Source: Candidatus Yonathbacteria bacterium (lineage in GTDB: Bacteria > Patescibacteriota > Minisyncoccia > Phycocordibacterales > UBA1550). From it: DNA of 13,675 nt. A program made the position numbers and the translations under genes. The DNA lies in the NCBI GenBank assembly GCA_003489395.1, contig DNMN01000038.1, positions 1 through 13,675 on the forward strand, written 5' to 3'. The notes under the pieces are model-generated. The model did no database searches. It was given only the letters and a program-made list of their open reading frames with translations, and was not told the origin of the DNA. Shown here in pieces: positions 6,985 through 12,606 of the stretch. The stretch's first letter is position 1. Each line of letters starts with the position of its first letter.

Positions 6985-7028
6985 TACATAGGCCTCGCCT
7001 TGGGGCACCCCAAGGCGAGGCCTATGTA
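6985..7028. terminator. Very strong 21-bp hairpin after the epimerase
   Basis: Arms at 6985-7005 and 7008-7028 pair perfectly (21 bp, GC-rich core) around CA. It begins 1 nt after the epimerase stop codon. On the plus strand no T-run follows (AACTATGTAAAAC), while on the minus strand T-rich sequence follows. It is probably a terminator or an mRNA-stabilising 3' hairpin. Confidence 0.7.
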
Positions 7029-7044
7029 AACTATGTAAAACAAA

Positions 7045-7572
7045 ATGAACGAAGCAATATTCAATTATTTCTACAGTTTTGCGCACAGAAGCCAATGGCT
7101 TGATTTTGTGATTAGTTTTACAGCAGAGTGGTACGGACTAATAATCCTCACAGTGTTGTTCGTGTATCTTTTTAAGCATAAAGATAATTTAAAAAAAGGA
7201 GTAACGGATTTGGTTGTGGTGAGCGTTACCGCAGTTTCCGCATGGTTCATCGCGCATTTTTTTAAAGATGTTTTTCATACTCTCCGCCCGTTTGATGTGA
7301 GTCCGGCAATAACTCCGCTTGTTTCAGAGAGCGGGTACGCATTTCCTTCTGGTCACGCTACTTTTTTTATGGCGCTCGCGTCGTCGCTTTGGTTTTACCA
7401 CAAGCACCTCGCAATATTTTTTGGCATTTCTGCAGTCCTTATCGGGTTTGCGCGCGTTTCCGCAGGTGTACATTGGCCAGTTGATATTCTTGGCGGGCTC
7501 TTCCTCGGCTATGCGATAGGGACCACGCTCCACAAGCTCATTGTCTCAATGACCGAAAAGATTGGTAAGTAA
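7045..7572 (+). CDS. PAP2-family membrane phosphatase (undecaprenyl-diphosphatase-like)
   Basis: A 175-aa integral membrane acid phosphatase of the PAP2 superfamily. It could dephosphorylate undecaprenyl diphosphate or other lipid phosphates on the outer membrane face, recycling the carrier used by peptidoglycan and polysaccharide synthesis. All three catalytic motifs are present: C1 K74-x6-R81-P82 (KDVFHTLRP), C2 PSGH (101-104, His104), and C3 R137-x3-G-x-H143-x3-D147 (RVSAGVHWPVD). Around five or six membrane segments are visible (about 29-44, 56-72, 104-117, 123-138, 148-163). The length is normal for the small bacterial members (BcrC/PgpB-like). TATGTA at 7032-7037 sits 7 nt before the ATG, the spacing seen for leaderless starts here, but no -35 is visible because the terminator hairpin occupies that place. 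Confidence 0.92.
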   Translation: MNEAIFNYFYSFAHRSQWLDFVISFTAEWYGLIILTVLFVYLFKHKDNLKKGVTDLVVVSVTAVSAWFIAHFFKDVFHTLRPFDVSPAITPLVSESGYAFPSGHATFFMALASSLWFYHKHLAIFFGISAVLIGFARVSAGVHWPVDILGGLFLGYAIGTTLHKLIVSMTEKIGK

Positions 7573-7573
7573 A

Positions 7574-7667
7574 TTATCCACAGTTTATTTTGAGTAAGTA
7601 TAAATAAGGGGTATACCCCCACACCTACTTTTCTTAATGGTTGGGTCTTGTTAAATAGTTATCTACA
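7574..7667. promoter_or_regulatory. Two DnaA-box-like sites
   Basis: TTATCCACA at 7574-7582 is a perfect match to the DnaA-box consensus TTATNCACA, and TTATCTACA at 7659-7667 has one mismatch, in the same orientation. They lie in the 159-bp AT-rich gap after the PAP2 gene. The second one is inside the inverted-repeat element. Too few sites are present to call an origin. Confidence 0.35.
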
Positions 7668-7724
7668 GCAAACTCTAAATAAATCACAGTATAGACTATG
7701 AAAAAAGTAGGTGTGGGGGTATAC
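7611..7724. repeat. 114-bp element with perfect 22-bp terminal inverted repeats
   Basis: Arms at 7611-7632 and 7703-7724 are perfect 22-bp reverse complements enclosing 70 bp of AT-rich sequence with no ORF. The arm ends read GTATACCCCCAC. The left end also forms a local palindrome GGGGTATACCCC (7608-7619). No clear target-site duplication is visible. A MITE-like mobile element, a paired protein-binding site or a large RNA hairpin are all possible. The outer end of the right arm supplies the -10 box of the next gene. Confidence 0.8.
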
Positions 7725-7725
7725 T
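7720..7725 (+). promoter_or_regulatory. -10 box of the 7732 gene, overlapping the inverted repeat
   Basis: TATACT at 7720-7725 overlaps the right-arm terminus and lies 6 nt before the GTG start at 7732, which implies leaderless transcription. There is no good -35. Binding of a regulator to the repeat arm would cover this promoter. Confidence 0.5.
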
Positions 7726-7731
7726 TAGGTC

Positions 7732-8067
7732 GTGGAACCAGAAATCGCAACACCAATTTCTAGCAAGAAAAAGTTTTTTATAATCGCGGTTGTTGTTTTG
7801 GTTGCCCTCGGTATAGCTGGGTATCTTTTTATGCAAAAAGATACCCCAGAGCCAGCACCAGAAGAGAAAGCTTCTTTACCAGTTAAAACCCAAGCGCAAA
7901 TAGAACAAGAAAAACGAATTGCAGAAATGGTACAAGCAATTCCAAAAGACACAATGACACAAGCAGAGAAAAGCCAATTAGTAAAAAGTATCCCTAAAAA
8001 AACCACACTCTCAGCTGAAGAACAGGCGAGACTCCTTCAGGCAATACCACCAAGTCCTACACAATAA
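7732..8067 (+). CDS. Small single-pass membrane protein with helical repeats
   Basis: Unknown function. The 111-aa product has a GTG start, chosen because TATACT lies 6 nt upstream and the frame has no nearby ATG. Residues 1-14 are cytoplasmic (SSKKK), 15-34 form the membrane segment (FFIIAVVVLVALGIAGYLFM), followed by a Pro/Glu-rich linker (TPEPAPEEK). The C-terminal 60 residues contain about three degenerate repeats of roughly 18 residues ending in an AIP or SIP triplet: RIAEMVQAIPKD, SQLVKSIPKK, ARLLQAIPPS. These would be short amphipathic helices facing outside. The next gene, encoding a secreted Cys-rich protein, begins 14 nt later, so the pair is likely cotranscribed and may work together on the surface. 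That partnership is inferred from position only. Confidence 0.75.
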   Translation: MEPEIATPISSKKKFFIIAVVVLVALGIAGYLFMQKDTPEPAPEEKASLPVKTQAQIEQEKRIAEMVQAIPKDTMTQAEKSQLVKSIPKKTTLSAEEQARLLQAIPPSPTQ

Positions 8068-8081
8068 TTTTTAATAATATT

Positions 8082-8702
8082 ATGAAAACACAATTATTTG
8101 ATGCTCTAAAAGTTTCCGCACTTGCTATAGTCATTTCATTTGGGCTAAGTTACGCCTTCGCGTGGACTGCTCCAACAGCAACTCCGCCCACTGGAAACGT
8201 TTCAGCGCCGATAAACACAGGGACTGATCTGCAAACAAAAGCTGGGAATCTTACTGTAGCAAACCTTGGAGCTAATACAATCACCCTTACTGGAACCGCG
8301 ACTGTAAACGATGTGTACATTACATCTATTGGTAAATGGGCATCAGAATTATTTCCTGTTAATCTCGTTAATGGGCAACATACTGCTTCCCAGTGCTCTG
8401 GTCTCGGTGGTTCAACCGTTGATATTACAGGAGGTAAGTTGTGTAAGCTCGCTGGCGCTTCCTGTCCGGCTGGGTGGGTGAAATATCAGAGTTGGTCAAC
8501 AACAAGTAATATAAATACAAATTATATCGTTAATGGCGCTCCCAAGGTGTGTACTAGGGTGGTCCGTATATGCTCCTCTCTTAGTCACACATGGGCAAAT
8601 ACAGCACAGGAAAGTGTTACTTGTAGTTATTCTAATGAGTATTGCGGTCAGGAAAGTACTACGACTTCAACCGCTGTCATTACAGAAACGGGCTGTTATT
8701 AG
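8082..8702 (+). CDS. Secreted Cys-rich surface protein
   Basis: A 206-aa exported protein. A Sec signal peptide (KTQLFDALK then VSALAIVISFGLSY) ends in a likely signal peptidase I site AFA|W at 25-28. The mature start WTAPTATPPTGNVSAPINTG, followed by QTKAGNLTVANLGAN and a Thr-rich repeat stretch (TLTGTATVNDVYI), is a pattern I know from abundant uncharacterised Parcubacteria secreted proteins. It also recalls the stem region of PilV-type pilus tip adhesins. The C-terminal half has eight cysteines (C105, C121, C128, C157, C164, C181, C188, C205), an even number consistent with four disulfides, with no CXXC. It could be a cell-surface adhesin or pilus-associated tip, but there is no direct evidence. 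It follows the membrane protein gene by 14 nt. Confidence 0.8.
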   Translation: MKTQLFDALKVSALAIVISFGLSYAFAWTAPTATPPTGNVSAPINTGTDLQTKAGNLTVANLGANTITLTGTATVNDVYITSIGKWASELFPVNLVNGQHTASQCSGLGGSTVDITGGKLCKLAGASCPAGWVKYQSWSTTSNINTNYIVNGAPKVCTRVVRICSSLSHTWANTAQESVTCSYSNEYCGQESTTTSTAVITETGCY

Positions 8703-8740
8703 TTGATAGTGGTTGATTGCACAAAGCCAAAAGTGAGGTC

Positions 8741-8828
8741 ATGTACCTTTGATTCCCTTGCGCATAATTACAGTTTTTGATATAGTACAAGATGTACAAA
8801 AGGTACATTTTGAATATATTTAAATATT
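8741..8828 (+). promoter_or_regulatory. Promoter/operator of the toxin-antitoxin pair
   Basis: GTAC occurs at 8785, 8794 and 8803, an exact 9-bp period. ATGTAC (8792-8797) and GTACAT (8803-8808) form a palindrome with a 5-bp spacer, and ATGTACCTTT at 8741-8750 is the reverse complement of 8799-8808. TATATT (8815-8820) lies 8 nt before the antitoxin ATG as a leaderless -10, with the palindrome over its -35 region. TATAGT at 8781-8786 is an alternative -10. Autorepression by the antitoxin is the natural reading. Confidence 0.55.
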
Positions 8829-9080
8829 ATGAAAATCATTTCTTCAACCGCAATGCGCAAAGATATCGCCGAGATAATCAACGAGGTCAAATATACTGGC
8901 CAAGTTTTTGGTGTTGGGCGCAGGAACAGGATTGAAGCAATCCTTATGAAGTACCCAAGCCACATAAATTTGAGGCTAGATGAGATAACGAACATAAATG
9001 CAAATTCAACAAGTTTTGAGTTTCTGAAAGATGAGCCCGATCTTTATTCAGTGAAAGATATAAAGAAAAGACATGCCTAA
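8829..9080 (+). CDS. Phd/YefM-like antitoxin
   Basis: An 83-aa putative antitoxin. The N-terminus MKIISSTAMRKDIAEIINEVKYTGQVFGVGRRNRIEAILM follows the Phd/YefM plan (strand, helix with Arg-Lys at 10-11, 'INEVKYTG', then a short strand pair and hydrophobic helix) that dimerises and binds operator DNA. The C-terminal 40 residues (NINANSTSFEFLKDEPDLYSVKDIKK) look disordered and acidic, as expected for the toxin-neutralising tail. The gene overlaps the toxin gene by 8 nt (9073-9080), the usual coupled layout with the antitoxin first. Pairing a Phd-like antitoxin with a MazF/PemK toxin is known as a hybrid arrangement. The family assignment rests on wording and context, so an Abr/other fold remains possible. 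Confidence 0.75.
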   Translation: MKIISSTAMRKDIAEIINEVKYTGQVFGVGRRNRIEAILMKYPSHINLRLDEITNINANSTSFEFLKDEPDLYSVKDIKKRHA

Positions 9081-9414
9081 AAAGGGAACAATTGTTCTCA
9101 TTCCGTTTCCTTTTACCGACTTGTCGTCACACAAAGTGCGCCCAGCGGTGGTTCTATCGCACATGCTAAAAGGTGATGATATTGTTGTTGTGTTCATCTC
9201 ATCACAAAAACCGAAAAAGAAAGAGCCAACTGATGTTTTGATTGTTTGCGAAAGTAAGGGGTTTAAAGAAACAGGACTCAAGGTAGATTCAGTTGTCCGT
9301 GTTTCTAAAATTGCGACGCTTGACAAGAAAATTATGCTCGGCACTCTCGGGTTTGTGAGCAAGGATACTAGTAAGGAAATTGATGCGAAGATGCGGATTT
9401 TGTTTGGAATATAG
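9073..9414 (+). CDS. MazF/PemK-family toxin (endoribonuclease)
   Basis: A 113-aa protein of the MazF/PemK (PF02452-type) superfamily, which cleaves RNA at short sequence motifs and halts growth when freed from its antitoxin. The family pattern is clear: KGTIVLIPFPFTDLSSHKVRPAVVLS (4-29), with R23-P24 matching the catalytic Arg of MazF (R29 in E. coli), and VVVFISSQ (38-45), where S43/S44 stand for the catalytic Thr. GLKVDSVVRVSKIATLDKK (68-86) forms the usual dimer strand region. The length is normal. The start lies inside the end of the antitoxin gene, and no separate promoter is visible. With the palindromic operator candidate upstream, it is a complete-looking type II module, an accessory gene pair in an otherwise housekeeping region. 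Confidence 0.9.
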   Translation: MPKKGTIVLIPFPFTDLSSHKVRPAVVLSHMLKGDDIVVVFISSQKPKKKEPTDVLIVCESKGFKETGLKVDSVVRVSKIATLDKKIMLGTLGFVSKDTSKEIDAKMRILFGI

Positions 9415-9423
9415 TTATTTCTA

Positions 9424-9451
9424 TTGCAAAAGCCTTCAAAATCTGTAGAAT
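9424..9451 (+). promoter_or_regulatory. secD promoter
   Basis: TTGCAA (9424-9429), a 16-bp spacer and TAGAAT (9446-9451), with the secD ATG 9 nt after the -10, again implying a leaderless or nearly leaderless mRNA. Confidence 0.5.
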
Positions 9452-9460
9452 TAACCCATT

Positions 9461-10888
9461 ATGTGGAAAACACGAATTGGAGCGATACTTTTATTGATTA
9501 TTGGCGCAGGAATTGGGTATTTTATTTACGCTTCTGAGCCAAAGCTCCACGAGGGCAAGACAGTCAGCGGACAGGCTTTTGCGGAAAAGTTCCCATTTAA
9601 GCTCGGCCTTGACCTCTCCGGCGGAGTTCAGCTTGTTTATCAGGCAGATGTAACTTCTGTAAAACCAGGCGAGGTAAAAAATGCGATGGACTCGCTCCGT
9701 GATGTTATTGAACGCCGTGTAAACGCATTCGGCGTTTCCGAACCAATTGTTCAAATTCAAGAAAAAGGCGGTATCACTGGCCCCGTTGAGGAGCGCCTAC
9801 TTGTGGAGCTTCCTGGTGTGACGGACGTCAAAAAAGCCGTTGATATGATTGGGCAGACTCCAAAGCTTGAGTTTATGACGGAGCGTTCAAAAGCAGAGTT
9901 AGACGCATACAACAAGGCGCTTGAAAAACTTCAGGCAGACCAGACAGCAGGGAAGCCACTAAATATTCCCGCAGTCGTTCTCGCAGGGCCATATAAACCA
10001 ACAGAGCTCAATGGCCGTTTCCTAGAACGCGCAGTTCTTGAGTTTGACCAAACAACTCGTGAGCCTATTGTTTCAATTGTTTTCAATAAGCAGGGCTCGG
10101 ATTTGTTTGCGGAGCTAACTAAAGCAAATGTTGGCAAGACAATCGCTATTTATCTAGACCGCGAGCTAGGCAACCCAGAGCCAATCTCTGCGCCTGTTGT
10201 TCGCGAGGCAATCCTCGGTGGCAAAGCGCAAATTACCGGCAAGTTTACCGCTCTTGAAGCAAAGACACTCGTTGGCCGTCTAAATTCTGGCGCGCTTCCA
10301 GTAGACAAGCTTGATTTGCTTTCTACACAAACTATTTCCGCGCCACTAGGAGCGCAGGCTCTTATGGCTGGCGTATGGGCTGGAGTGTGGGGTCTTGTGA
10401 TTGTTGCAGGCTTTCTTGTTCTTTGGTACCGACTCCCAGGGTTGGTTTCAGTATTTGCGCTCGCAATTTATGTCGTCATTATGCTCGCGCTCTTTAAGTT
10501 TTTGGGCGTTACTTTGACCGCTGCGGGTATTGCCGGCTTCATTCTCTCAATGGGTATGGCAGTTGACGCAAACATTCTCATTTTTGAAAGAACGAAAGAG
10601 GAGCTCCGCAAGGGGCACGGTGTGCACGAGGCGCTTCGCGAAGGTTTTGCGCGCGCGTGGACATCCATTCGTGACTCAAATATTTCAAGCATCATCACAG
10701 CGATTATTCTTTTCTGGTTTGGCACAAGCTTGATCAAAGGCTTCGCGCTCACATTTGGTCTCGGTGTTATAGTTTCAATGTTCACAGCAATCTCAATCTC
10801 ACGCACACTTCTCTTCGCATTGCCATTTAACGGACACGGAGTAGTGGTACGAACTCTGTTTGGCAGTGGTTTCTTTAGGCTAAAATAA
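9461..10888 (+). CDS. secD: Protein translocase subunit SecD
   Basis: SecD is an RND-fold membrane protein that, with SecF, uses the proton-motive force to pull exported proteins through SecYEG. The 475-aa length is shorter than E. coli SecD (615) and typical of compact bacterial SecD. TM1 is about 7-24. Domain P1 has FKLGLDLSGGVQLVY (46-60) and a paired region VIERRVNAFGVSEPIVQ (82-98). LVGRLNSGALP (270-280) is the conserved hinge before SAPLGAQAL (293-301). The C-terminal RND part has five more TMs (about 302-322, 328-348, 352-372, 408-428, 430-452), with GFILSMGMAVDANILIFERTKEELRKG (359-385) carrying the functional Asp D369. secF follows 210 bp downstream rather than being adjacent or fused, and no yajC is visible. 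Confidence 0.97.
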   Translation: MWKTRIGAILLLIIGAGIGYFIYASEPKLHEGKTVSGQAFAEKFPFKLGLDLSGGVQLVYQADVTSVKPGEVKNAMDSLRDVIERRVNAFGVSEPIVQIQEKGGITGPVEERLLVELPGVTDVKKAVDMIGQTPKLEFMTERSKAELDAYNKALEKLQADQTAGKPLNIPAVVLAGPYKPTELNGRFLERAVLEFDQTTREPIVSIVFNKQGSDLFAELTKANVGKTIAIYLDRELGNPEPISAPVVREAILGGKAQITGKFTALEAKTLVGRLNSGALPVDKLDLLSTQTISAPLGAQALMAGVWAGVWGLVIVAGFLVLWYRLPGLVSVFALAIYVVIMLALFKFLGVTLTAAGIAGFILSMGMAVDANILIFERTKEELRKGHGVHEALREGFARAWTSIRDSNISSIITAIILFWFGTSLIKGFALTFGLGVIVSMFTAISISRTLLFALPFNGHGVVVRTLFGSGFFRLK

Positions 10889-10914
10889 GGAGCATCGCGA
10901 CTATATTTTACCTA

Positions 10915-11056
10915 ACCCAGTTAAATGATTTCAAATTAAAAAGATAAATAAATATTATGACAAAATCACATAACAGTAGTAAGAGATTCTCAGTTGGTTT
11001 AACAGAGAATTTGAAATCAAGATTTGTGGGCGCCCACAAATCTTATTTAACCGGGT
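10915..11056 (+). repeat. Nested inverted-repeat element between secD and secF
   Basis: The left strand 10915-10937 (23 nt) pairs with two right-hand blocks: 11008-11018 (11 of 11) and 11045-11056 (11 of 12, mismatch A10919/C11052). Exactly between these blocks sits a perfect 26-nt palindrome, 11019-11044. The whole is a precise three-way junction with no spare bases, and a 70-nt terminal loop (10938-11007). There is no T-run after it. It could be a structured 5' leader of secF, a mobile repeat, or a protein-binding site. Confidence 0.85.
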
Positions 11057-11097
11057 GTAGTTTTACTAACCTCGCTTTGCTCGCTAAGAAAAACTAA
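10957..11097 (+). CDS. Small 46-aa ORF directly upstream of secF (candidate)
   Basis: An open frame of 46 codons starts at the ATG at 10957 and ends in TAA at 11095-11097, a single base before the secF ATG. It starts in the terminal loop of the inverted-repeat element and runs through its right strand. The peptide is basic (SHNSSKRFSVGL, LKSRFVGAHKSYL) with a moderately hydrophobic Cys-containing tail (TGCSFTNLALLAKKN) and no classical signal peptide. AT-rich TAAATA lies 6 nt before the ATG. The exact junction with secF, which has no Shine-Dalgarno of its own, suggests translational coupling or a leader-peptide role. It may equally be a chance frame through a repeat. I recognise no family. 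Confidence 0.3.
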   Translation: MTKSHNSSKRFSVGLTENLKSRFVGAHKSYLTGCSFTNLALLAKKN

Positions 11098-11098
11098 C

Positions 11099-11971
11099 AT
11101 GTTCATCGTAAAATACCGAAAAATTTTCTTCACCATCTCAATCATAACGATTGCGCTCTCTTTCTTTGCAATGGCAACAAAGGGTTTCAACGCGGGCATT
11201 GATTTCAAAGGTGGTTCAATCATTGAAGTTTCGTATGACAAACGTCCAGATGTAGAAACTCTTACAAAAGCTCTAGAAAAAGCTGGTTTTGAAGGCGCGC
11301 GTGTCCAAATGGCAGGGGAGAGCGATGTGATGGTCAAAACTCGCGCTCTTTCAGAGGTGGAACGTCAGAATCTCTCTAGTACGCTTGCTATCAAAGGTCT
11401 CCAGATGGAGGAAAAGCAGTTTAGCTCAATCGGGCCAACTATCGGCAAGGAGCTCCGCTCAAAGGCGTGGTACGCCATAATTCTCGTAATTCTCGGCATC
11501 GTGCTCTTTATCGCGTACGCATTCCGCCATGTGTCAGAGCCAATCTCATCTTGGAAGTACGGTATGATTACTACAGCAACACTCCTTCACGACATCATTG
11601 TCCCAGCAGGTGTGTTCGTATGGCTAGGAAAAGAGGTTGATGTGCTGTTTATCGTCGCGCTACTTTCTATTATGGGTGTTTCAGTACACGACACAATCGT
11701 GGTGTTTGACCGCATTCGAGAGAACCTAAGACTAAAGGTCTCAAACGACTTTGCAACGACTGTCGGCACGTCCCTACGGCAGACTTTCACGCGTTCAATC
11801 AACACATCACTCACAGTGATGATCGTTCTCGCAACGCTATTCTTCTTTGGTCCAGCGTCCACAAAAGACTTTTCTCTAATCCTCTGGATCGGTATCGCCG
11901 TCGGTACATACTCATCAGTATTCATCGCATCACCACTTCTTGTCGTGCTTGAGAAGCGCCAGTCCCGTTAG
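11099..11971 (+). CDS. secF: Protein translocase subunit SecF
   Basis: SecF, the partner of SecD in proton-driven protein export, is a membrane protein of 290 aa (E. coli 323), normal for a compact genome. TM1 is about 7-25, followed by FNAGIDFKGGSIIEV (30-44), the hallmark first-domain motif. The second half has five TMs (about 125-141, 156-176, 181-198, 237-251, 258-285) with GVSVHDTIVVFDRIRENLR (193-211), the conserved signature in its His variant (usually N-D-T, here H198-D199-T200), and RSINTSLTVMIVLATLFFFG (232-251). The start is fixed by MFIVKYRKIFF, which fits family N-termini, but no Shine-Dalgarno precedes it. The nearest upstream feature is the stop codon of a small ORF 1 nt away. 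Confidence 0.96.
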   Translation: MFIVKYRKIFFTISIITIALSFFAMATKGFNAGIDFKGGSIIEVSYDKRPDVETLTKALEKAGFEGARVQMAGESDVMVKTRALSEVERQNLSSTLAIKGLQMEEKQFSSIGPTIGKELRSKAWYAIILVILGIVLFIAYAFRHVSEPISSWKYGMITTATLLHDIIVPAGVFVWLGKEVDVLFIVALLSIMGVSVHDTIVVFDRIRENLRLKVSNDFATTVGTSLRQTFTRSINTSLTVMIVLATLFFFGPASTKDFSLILWIGIAVGTYSSVFIASPLLVVLEKRQSR

Positions 11972-11995
11972 AAAGTTGCTCTATGCATGTTGTAG

Positions 11996-12024
11996 TTGCT
12001 TAAACTTATTATACATAATATAAT
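11996..12024 (+). promoter_or_regulatory. Promoter of the 12034 gene set
   Basis: TTGCTT (11996-12001), a 17-bp spacer and a perfect TATAAT (12019-12024), with the ATG 9 nt after the -10. The -10 is the right half of an inverted repeat ATTATA/TATAAT (12008-12024, 5-bp spacer), a possible autoregulatory operator. Confidence 0.55.
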
Positions 12025-12033
12025 TGCATTATA

Positions 12034-12294
12034 ATGATTACTGTCGAAGAAAAACCTAAAAACGGTTCAAGTGAGAAAGAAATTGAAGTAACTATTGATA
12101 ATGGTGATTTGAAGTTGATTGATTCTCTCGTTGACGCTTACTCTTTTAAGGATAGACAATCTCTTATTAAATTTGCTATAGGTACTCTATTAGAAGGAAA
12201 CAATAATGAGGGAATTTTTACAATAAAAACCGAAGATAATAAACGAACACTATCAAAAATAGCCCCGTCGGCGGATATGGTTAAAGCAAAATAA
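12034..12294 (+). CDS. Small protein with a ribbon-helix-helix-like core, unknown function
   Basis: Not recognised as a named family. The 86 aa show a charged N-terminus (KPKNGSSEKE), then a pattern that fits ribbon-helix-helix DNA-binding proteins: a short strand EIEVTI (16-21), helix LKLIDSLVDAYSF (26-38), a turn KDRQ, and helix SLIKFAIGTLLEG (43-55). A tail with a second strand (IFTIKTED) and a conserved-looking KIAPSADM end follows. RHH proteins act as dimers that bind operators and often serve as antitoxins. The 17-bp inverted repeat over its own promoter fits autoregulation. It precedes the 12301 gene by 6 nt, so the two likely form one transcript and may interact. Function and fold remain an inference from sequence pattern. 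Confidence 0.65.
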   Translation: MITVEEKPKNGSSEKEIEVTIDNGDLKLIDSLVDAYSFKDRQSLIKFAIGTLLEGNNNEGIFTIKTEDNKRTLSKIAPSADMVKAK

Positions 12295-12300
12295 TTCGCC

Positions 12301-12606
12301 ATGATTAATCCTAGAAAAATAAGTATCCCTCAAGACTCAGTTGTTGGTGGTGCTACGGAGACTAGCGATGTAGATTCTTTTGTAGGAATGTTACAAGAGA
12401 GCAATACTGCAAGAAAAGAAATGAAAACGGTTTTGCATGAGATACTTCGTCAACCGGACACAATAGAAGAAATGAAGGACCTAATAAATAAGCTTGATAG
12501 AGATGCAGTTAAAGCATTCTGGTCAAAATTTGGGTTCACAGTGTGGACAAGTGCCGTGTTCATTCTTGGTTCTATTGTCACTGCGTTTATAAAAAAGTTT
12601 TTATAA
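12301..12606 (+). CDS. Small tail-anchored membrane protein, unknown function
   Basis: I do not recognise this 101-aa protein. The first 75 residues are soluble, with a helical, acidic/basic middle (ESNTARKEMKTVLHEILRQPDTIEEMKDLINKLDRDAV, roughly 33-70) that could form a coiled coil. The C-terminus is one membrane segment (GFTVWTSAVFILGSIVTAF, 78-96) with a short basic end (IKKFL), so it looks tail-anchored. It lies 6 nt after the putative RHH gene. A regulator followed by a small membrane protein recalls toxin-antitoxin or stress modules, but nothing here proves toxicity. Confidence 0.65.
   Translation: MINPRKISIPQDSVVGGATETSDVDSFVGMLQESNTARKEMKTVLHEILRQPDTIEEMKDLINKLDRDAVKAFWSKFGFTVWTSAVFILGSIVTAFIKKFL

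Noticed and set aside
7698..7760. 21-codon ORF starting in the right arm region of the inverted repeat
   Set aside because: Its sequence is dictated by the repeat arm, and it overlaps the better supported GTG start in another frame.
10910..11098. Integron attC site in the secD-secF spacer
   Set aside because: The left end has ACCTAAC, matching R'' (RYYYAAC), but there is no matching GTTRRRY at the right end, and no integrase is nearby.
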